DNA of 6,379 bases from Pseudomonadota bacterium (GTDB lineage: Bacteria > Desulfobacterota > Anaeroferrophillalia > Anaeroferrophillales > Tharpellaceae). How positions within the stretch are numbered: position 1 is the first letter of the stretch; each line of letters opens with the position of its first letter. Of this stretch, positions 1 to 4,157 are shown in pieces. The DNA lies in assembly GCA_015486505.1 (NCBI GenBank), contig WFRP01000231.1, forward strand, positions 1-6,379. The letters run 5' to 3'. Below the pieces are notes generated by a model. The model worked only from the letters and a program-made list of their open reading frames with translations, had not been told where the DNA came from and ran no database searches. The position numbers and the translations under genes were made by a program.

Positions 1-665
1 TCCTTGAATTTCTCGATCGCTTCGAGGCGCCGGACCCGGTCGGACGCGGCGAGAAAGGGGGTCATCTCCGCTTCCGCCAGCGGCACCAGGTCGCGGTAGT
101 TCGCGGCCGGCGGCCCGCCGCTGAGCGCCGCGTTGCGAACCGCGAAACAGTTTCCCCGGGCCCGGTCGTTGCGGACAAAGAGATAGACGCTCATCGTCAG
201 CAGGAAGCGGATAAACTCCCAGACCGGCATCTTTTCGTAGGTAACCCGAAAGGTGTTGTTGCCCAGGCCCCCGGGTTCGAGACCGATATCGGTGCAGCTG
301 ACGCAGCGGAAAACCGAGGCGTTGGGGTCACGGCCCATCAGCAGGTGATCGTAATAACTGTAGATCAGCGGCGAGAGCTGGGAAAGCCCGTGAATACAGA
401 TAAAGGGCGGGCACTTGTGCCGGATGAGCAGGCCCAGGGCATTGAAATAAAGCGGCCGGCCCTCGTTGTGACAGCCGGAGCAGTGGCTCGAACAGATCGG
501 GTCGGCCTTGATCCAGTAGCTCATAGCCCGCAGATCGAGAACCTCAAACAGACCGACGCGGCCGGCCAGTTGATACTCTTCCTCGGTATAATTCCAGCGG
601 TTTTTGACGATCCGCTTCAAAACCGGCTTCATCAACCGGTCGACAAAATCGAGCAGGGTGGACAT
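1..665 (-). CDS. Unrecognised cysteine-rich protein, 3' end cut by window edge
   Basis: The minus-strand frame opens at the ATG at 663-665 and stays open for 221 codons to the left edge, so the C-terminus is missing. An in-frame TAA lies two codons before the ATG, and a GGAG (672-675) sits six bases upstream, which fixes the start. I do not recognise the family. Visible features are a basic N-terminal stretch without a signal peptide, then a cysteine cluster C58-x3-C62-x2-C65-H66, a pair C85-x4-C90 followed by the conserved-looking HGLSQLSPLIY, and a pair C121-x2-C124 followed by a glycine-rich PGGLGNN (residues 131-137). A hydrophobic stretch covers about 151-164. The spaced cysteine groups suggest metal or Fe-S binding, which is inference. 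It follows the ferredoxin gene on the same strand after 139 bases, so it may be a separate unit or the distal operon gene. The coding status is well supported by start, frame length and composition. Confidence 0.8.
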   Translation of the reverse strand, partial: MSTLLDFVDRLMKPVLKRIVKNRWNYTEEEYQLAGRVGLFEVLDLRAMSYWIKADPICSSHCSGCHNEGRPLYFNALGLLIRHKCPPFICIHGLSQLSPLIYSYYDHLLMGRDPNASVFRCVSCTDIGLEPGGLGNNTFRVTYEKMPVWEFIRFLLTMSVYLFVRNDRARGNCFAVRNAALSGGPPAANYRDLVPLAEAEMTPFLAASDRVRRLEAIEKFK

Positions 666-737
666 AATTTACTCCGGATTTAACGGTTCTGGATTTGGCC
701 GGAATATAACCCACTTCCCGGCTAAATAATTATCGCT

Positions 738-763
738 GAACTCGGGCCCTCCGGCCGCAGTTC
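738..763 (-). terminator. Hairpin downstream of the ferredoxin gene, possible terminator
   Basis: Two 11-base arms (738-748 and 753-763) are complementary except for a central two-base mismatch, with a four-base loop, so the transcript could fold into a G+C-rich hairpin about 40 bases past the ferredoxin stop. What follows in the direction of reading is A/T-rich (ATAATTATTT at 724-733) but has no clean run of T, so it is not a textbook intrinsic terminator. Its position at the end of the tight gene group supports a role in ending or attenuating that transcript. The rest of the 666-804 gap holds a weaker bulged inverted repeat (698-704 with 715-722) that encloses a TTATAT which might be a -10 element for the next gene; no convincing -35 was found. 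Confidence 0.35.
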
Positions 764-804
764 CCAAATTTTTATCTGCCATCAGCCGCCGGGGCGCTTT
801 CTTG

Positions 805-1128
805 CTACCAAGCTAGGCGCGGACCGGACAAATCTCCCCGATCGATGGTTTTGTAATAGGCGATAAATTCATTGCCCTTAACCAGGGTCATAGCCCCGGT
901 CGGACAGATCGGCATGCAGTCGCCGCAACCCATACATTCATTGATTCCGGCCGGCTGCATCCGGACCTGCTTGTCTTCCACCAGCAAAGCATCGGCGGGA
1001 CAGGCCTGAGCGCAGAGGCCGCAGCCGGTGCATTTTTCCGTATCGACTTCCACCCGGCCCGGGCTCGCCTGGTCGGGATTGTTGTAGTCCGGGATCTGCC
1101 ACCATTCAGAAAAATTTATTCTTTTCAT
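805..1128 (-). CDS. 2[4Fe-4S] ferredoxin-like protein
   Basis: The 107-residue product carries two complete CxxCxxCxxxCP cluster motifs: C33, C36, C39, C43 and C65, C68, C71, C75. Each binds one [4Fe-4S] cluster in the bacterial ferredoxin family, so this is a small soluble electron carrier or an electron-transfer subunit. It differs from minimal clostridial ferredoxins by an N-terminal extension of about 30 residues (rich in W, N, D and P) and a C-terminal tail of about 30 residues, which could dock to a partner. A strong AGGGGGGA ribosome site (1133-1140) precedes the ATG by four bases. The gene starts 15 bases after the nitroreductase stop, so the two are almost certainly translated from one transcript and the ferredoxin is a good candidate for the electron partner of that flavoprotein. 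The partner role is inference; cluster binding is clear. Confidence 0.93.
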   Translation of the reverse strand: MKRINFSEWWQIPDYNNPDQASPGRVEVDTEKCTGCGLCAQACPADALLVEDKQVRMQPAGINECMGCGDCMPICPTGAMTLVKGNEFIAYYKTIDRGDLSGPRLAW

Positions 1129-1143
1129 TATTTCCCCCCTGCT

Positions 1144-1860
1144 CTAGATTACGGTTTTGCTGCCGCCGTCCTCATACCAGTCGACCGCGTGAGTGGATCT
1201 TTCAACCATCCCGTCCGGATTCCCTTTCGGCCAGCCTACAGCCAGGCTGGAAGCGAACTTGTAGGGGTAGCCGATGCCGAAAAACTTTTTCCATTTGCCG
1301 GTGTACTGGAAAGCGAGTTTGACAAAACCGACCCAACAGGTGCCAAGACCCATACTGTGGGCGGCCAGAACCATATTCTGGCCGGCAATGCCGCAGTCGA
1401 GATCCGGGCTCGAAACCCCGCGCACGTCCTTGAAAATCAGGATTATCGTGGGCGCGTCGTGCCAGAGGCCGAGCTTGCCGTCGGCAATCAGACTGACGGC
1501 TCCGAAAGGAGTCGGATGCAGATCGTTGGGTTTAACCCGGATAAAAAGTTTGGCCAGAGGCTTGAGATACTCCTTGCCCGGAATCCGGTAATCGATGATC
1601 GCCTTGAACAGCCGGCAGATCTTGACGGTCGTCGAAACCAGGCCGTTAATGACCTCCGGATCCCGCAGGACAATAAATTTCCAGGGCTGAGAATTTCCGG
1701 CCGAAGGCGCGAAACGCCCAGCCTCGAGAATCCTTTTGATCATAAATTCCGGCACCTGCTCTTTTTTGTAAAGCCGAACGCTGCGCCGCTTGAGAATGGT
1801 TTCCTCGGTCGGGGTCCACTCCTCTTTCAGCTTTTCCAGCTGAGCTTTTTTATCAGTCAT
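1144..1860 (-). CDS. Nitroreductase-family FMN-dependent oxidoreductase
   Basis: The 238-residue product has the nitroreductase fold signatures: RRSVRLY (residues 25-31) at the first FMN phosphate-binding site, APSAGNSQPW (51-60), which in the family contacts the flavin, and the second-half motif DCGIAGQNM...MGLGTCWVGF (155-179), followed by LAVGWPKG (206-213). Members bind FMN, usually as homodimers, and reduce or oxidise varied substrates (nitroaromatics, quinones, enones, flavins), so the substrate cannot be assigned. The insertion between about 75 and 125 makes it slightly longer than minimal members and would shape the active-site lid. The ATG is preceded by AGGAGAG at good spacing. It lies 71 bases after the thiolase and 15 bases before the ferredoxin gene. 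Pairing with a 2[4Fe-4S] protein suggests reduction by ferredoxin rather than by NAD(P)H, which is inference. Confidence 0.92.
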   Translation of the reverse strand: MTDKKAQLEKLKEEWTPTEETILKRRSVRLYKKEQVPEFMIKRILEAGRFAPSAGNSQPWKFIVLRDPEVINGLVSTTVKICRLFKAIIDYRIPGKEYLKPLAKLFIRVKPNDLHPTPFGAVSLIADGKLGLWHDAPTIILIFKDVRGVSSPDLDCGIAGQNMVLAAHSMGLGTCWVGFVKLAFQYTGKWKKFFGIGYPYKFASSLAVGWPKGNPDGMVERSTHAVDWYEDGGSKTVI

Positions 1861-1931
1861 TCTTCTCTCCTGAATACTTGCAAATATTTTTCTGCTATTT
1901 TTTCAAGAATTTCCCAAAGTCCAAAGAAGAT

Positions 1932-3137
1932 TTATTCATTCTCAACCAGCATTGACATTCCCATTCCGCCGCCGACACAAAGGCTGGCCAGACCGAGACC
2001 AAGGCCACGGCGCTTCATCTCATACAACAGGGAAATAACGATCCGGGCGCCGGTGCAGCCGACCGGATGGCCCAGGCCGACTCCGGACCCATTGACATTG
2101 GTAATCTCACGATTGAGGCCCAGACCCTGCTCACAGGCCAGGTACTGGGCGGCAAAGGCCTCGTTCAGCTCAATCAGTTCGACATCTCTGAGTTCAACCC
2201 CGGTTCTCCGCAGCAGTTTCTCAGTCGACGGTACCGGCCCCCAGCCCATAATCTTCGGGTCGCAGCCGGCCGCGGCGACCGCCTTAATGCGGCCCAAAGG
2301 CTGCAAACCAAGTTCCCCGGCCTTCTGGCGGCTGGCCAGGAGTATGACCGCGGCCCCATCATTCAAACCGGAGGCATTGCCCGCGGTAACCGTGCCGTTC
2401 TTGTCAAATACCGGCCGGAGTCGGTTCAAATCAGCCATGGTCAACCCGGGACGGACATGCTCGTCGATTGCAAAAATCAGGGGCTCCTTTTTTCGCCGGG
2501 GTACCTCGATGGGGATAATTTCATCCTTGAATCTTCCTTCTTTAAGCGCCGCTTCGGCGTTGTGATGGCTGCGCAGGGCAATAATATCCTGTTCTTCCCG
2601 CGGAATACTGTATTTACGAGCCAGATTCTCCGCCGTCTGCCCCATAATGTAACCGGGAGCATCCAGCAAAGTGGTCCCGGAATGAAGCAGCTCCCACATA
2701 GAGTCCATCATCTGGCCGTGCTGGAGCCGCGCCCCCCAGCGGGCGGCCGGCAGGCAGTAGAAAGCATTTGACATCGACTCCACCCCACCGGCAAGCACCA
2801 GATCAGCATCACCCAAACGAATTTTTGCCGCGCCCAGGTTCACGGCTTCCATAGCACTGGCGCATTGTCTTTGTACGGTAAAAGCTGGCACCGACTCCGG
2901 GATACCGGCCGCCAAAGCTGCAGTCCGGGCGGTGTTGGCCTCGTCCGGACACTGAACACAATCACCAAGGATAACCTCATCAATCATACCGGGGTCAACT
3001 TCGGGCGCCCGTTTCAGAACTCCCTGAATAACCTGGGCGCTCAGCCGGTGAGCCCGAACACTCTTCAATGAACCACCAAAATCACCGATGGCGCTACGCC
3101 CCATAGCCACAATTACACAGTCATTGCTATTTTTCAT
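1932..3137 (-). CDS. Thiolase, acetyl-CoA acetyltransferase type
   Basis: This 401-residue product matches the usual length of thiolase-family acetyl-CoA acetyltransferases, which cleave 3-ketoacyl-CoA with CoA or condense two acetyl-CoA. All catalytic elements are visible: nucleophile C92 in QRQCASAMEAV, NEAFA starting at N325, H357 in GLGHPVGCTGAR, and the second cysteine C387 in LCVGGGMGMSM. The segment before H357 reads NVNGSGVGLGHP instead of the more common NVNGGAIALGHP, which points to a distinct subgroup. The frame can be extended five codons to a TTG at 3152, but that TTG overlaps the GGAG ribosome site (3147-3150) that serves the ATG at 3135-3137, so I use the ATG. Upstream at 76 bases is an SDR dehydrogenase that could supply the 3-ketoacyl substrate. 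Degradative versus biosynthetic direction and chain length cannot be read from sequence. Confidence 0.95.
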   Translation of the reverse strand: MKNSNDCVIVAMGRSAIGDFGGSLKSVRAHRLSAQVIQGVLKRAPEVDPGMIDEVILGDCVQCPDEANTARTAALAAGIPESVPAFTVQRQCASAMEAVNLGAAKIRLGDADLVLAGGVESMSNAFYCLPAARWGARLQHGQMMDSMWELLHSGTTLLDAPGYIMGQTAENLARKYSIPREEQDIIALRSHHNAEAALKEGRFKDEIIPIEVPRRKKEPLIFAIDEHVRPGLTMADLNRLRPVFDKNGTVTAGNASGLNDGAAVILLASRQKAGELGLQPLGRIKAVAAAGCDPKIMGWGPVPSTEKLLRRTGVELRDVELIELNEAFAAQYLACEQGLGLNREITNVNGSGVGLGHPVGCTGARIVISLLYEMKRRGLGLGLASLCVGGGMGMSMLVENE

Positions 3138-3146
3138 AACTTTTTT

Positions 3147-3150
3147 CTCC
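3147..3150 (-). promoter_or_regulatory. Ribosome binding site that decides the thiolase start
   Basis: A GGAG lies nine bases before the ATG at 3135-3137 and is followed only by A-rich spacer. The alternative TTG start at 3150-3152 shares its last base with this site and has no GGAG or AGG-type site at proper distance of its own, so the ATG is favoured. Confidence 0.7.
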
Positions 3151-3162
3151 AAGGTTTAATTG

Positions 3163-3179
3163 CTTACATTATTTTGTAA
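3163..3179. repeat. Small inverted repeat upstream of the thiolase
   Basis: TTACA (3164-3168) and TGTAA (3175-3179) form a short perfect inverted repeat separated by six A/T bases, 27-42 bases before the thiolase ATG. On the plus strand the block CTTACA-TTATTTT resembles the arm of the large palindrome at 4014-4061 (CTTACAGG-TTATTT), differing mainly by two extra bases. It may be a protein-binding half-site shared by the two gaps, but the sequence is A/T-rich and the arms are short, so chance is a real possibility. Confidence 0.2.
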
Positions 3180-3213
3180 CTATCAAGCCAAATCCGGGAT
3201 CGGGTGCGGCTTT

Positions 3214-3975
3214 TTAATCAGCATGCATCCGAAAGCCGGCCAGGATGCCGCCATCGACCTGATGGAAACTGCCGGTCATAAAGGAAGCCTTATCGGAAGC
3301 CAGAAAGAGCACCAGGTTGGCGATTTCGGCAGGATCGGCGGGCCGGCCGACCGGGGTCATCATCGTGATCAAATCGGTCTCAGCTTTGGCAAAGCCGTCA
3401 CTCACCATCGGGGTATCGACATAGCCCGGACAGATCGCCAGACAGCGGATATTATCAGCGGCGTACTCAAGGGCGCAGCTTTTGGTCAGGCCGATAACTG
3501 CGTGTTTGGCGCTGACATAATGGGAAATGGTCGACATACCGATCAGGCCGTCAACCGAGGCGGTATTGATGATGGCCCCGCCGCCGGCCTTTTTAAGTTC
3601 CGGAATCGCCGCCTTGGTGCAATAAAAAAGGCTGTTCAAATTGATGTTGATAACCTTCAGCCACTCTTTGGTCGGCATATCCCCAATTTTAGCCCGCCGG
3701 CCGCCGATGCCGGCATTGTTGAAAAGGACATCGAGGCGGCCAAACTTTTTGACCGTCGCGGCCACCAGCGCCCGGCACTGTTCTTCCACACCGACATCGA
3801 CCTTGAAGGCCAAGGCCCCGGCGCCGATCTCGGCCGCCACCCGGGCCGCGTTCTCTTCGTTGATATCGGCCACCACAACGTTGGCCCCTTCCCTGCCAAA
3901 AGCTAAAGCGCTGCCCCGACCGATTCCCGATCCGGCACCCGTGACAATAACCGTTTTTCCAGTAAATTCAGACAT
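3214..3975 (-). CDS. SDR-family NAD(P)-dependent dehydrogenase
   Basis: The 253-residue product is a classical short-chain dehydrogenase/reductase of standard length. It shows the cofactor motif TGAGSGIG (12-19), an aspartate at the end of the second strand (D37 in VVVADIN) that in this family favours NAD(H) over NADP(H), NNAG (86-89), the structural N113, the catalytic S140, Y153 and K157 (YVSAK), and PG (183-184) after the active site. Members oxidise alcohols or reduce ketones on many substrates; nearest functional types by motif and context are 3-hydroxyacyl-CoA dehydrogenases and alicyclic hydroxyacyl-CoA dehydrogenases. With a thiolase as the next gene, oxidation of a 3-hydroxyacyl-CoA to the 3-keto form is the most economical proposal, but this is inference. 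AAGGA (3983-3987) lies seven bases before the ATG. A large palindrome lies 39-86 bases upstream of the ATG. Confidence 0.95.
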   Translation of the reverse strand: MSEFTGKTVIVTGAGSGIGRGSALAFGREGANVVVADINEENAARVAAEIGAGALAFKVDVGVEEQCRALVAATVKKFGRLDVLFNNAGIGGRRAKIGDMPTKEWLKVININLNSLFYCTKAAIPELKKAGGGAIINTASVDGLIGMSTISHYVSAKHAVIGLTKSCALEYAADNIRCLAICPGYVDTPMVSDGFAKAETDLITMMTPVGRPADPAEIANLVLFLASDKASFMTGSFHQVDGGILAGFRMHAD

Positions 3976-4013
3976 TTTTCATTCCTTATTTTAGAGTAAT
4001 CAGAATATCAGCG

Positions 4014-4061
4014 TCTTACAGGTTATTTCCTTGTTTTAAAACAAGAAAATAACCTGTAAGA
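4014..4061. repeat. 48-base near-perfect palindrome between RND exporter and SDR genes
   Basis: Two 24-base arms (4014-4037 and 4038-4061) meet with no spacer at the centre TTTTAAAA. The only mismatch pairs C4029 with A4046; in minus-strand RNA this becomes a G-U wobble, so a transcript of the operon strand could form an unbroken stem apart from the few bases needed for the turn. The element is A/T-rich inside a G+C-rich neighbourhood. Neither side carries a T-run, so it does not fit a standard intrinsic terminator, though it may still slow or end transcription, protect an upstream 3' end from nucleases, serve as a large symmetrical operator, or be two abutting transposon ends left after internal deletion. 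No clear target-site duplication is seen at its borders. Confidence 0.85.
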
Positions 4062-4071
4062 ACACTTATTT

Positions 4072-4124
4072 GCGACCATCGAAAGCGCCCCTGGATACGG
4101 GCCGAAAAGTCTCGATTTGGTCGC
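4072..4124. repeat. Second inverted repeat, stem-loop next to the palindrome
   Basis: GCGACCA (4072-4078) pairs with TGGTCGC (4118-4124), and after a two-base bulge (4116-4117) TCGA (4079-4082) pairs with TCGA (4112-4115). Inside, GCCC (4087-4090) can pair with GGGC (4099-4102). The result is a three-part stem-loop of about 53 bases lying between the exporter stop (33 bases away) and the palindrome (10 bases away). No T-run follows in either direction. It could be an mRNA processing or stabilising structure or part of one composite element together with the palindrome. Confidence 0.55.
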
Positions 4125-4157
4125 GGGATCTGTTTCCGCATTAGAGCCGAACATTTT

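Noticed and set aside
469..471. CSGCH in the cysteine-rich protein as a c-type heme site
   Set aside because: The protein has no signal peptide, and heme c attachment takes place outside the cytoplasm; the CxxCH is more likely part of the larger C-x3-C-x2-C group.
345..683. Plus-strand open frame of 112 codons at the left
   Set aside because: Antisense to the cysteine-rich gene, which has its own start, ribosome site and a frame open to the edge; no ribosome site or domain supports the plus-strand frame.
1189..2565. Long plus-strand open frame of 458 codons
   Set aside because: It lies antisense across the nitroreductase and thiolase genes, whose motifs are unmistakable, and its product is low-complexity, rich in P, R and S, with no recognisable domain. 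It is a composition-driven shadow.
3150..3152. TTG as the thiolase start
   Set aside because: It overlaps the GGAG site that properly serves the ATG 13 bases downstream, and adds only five lysine-rich residues not needed for the fold.
4014..4061. Palindrome as a telomere-resolution site or integron attC site
   Set aside because: No protelomerase or integrase gene is in the window, and the ends lack the RYYYAAC/GTTRRRY arrangement of attC sites.
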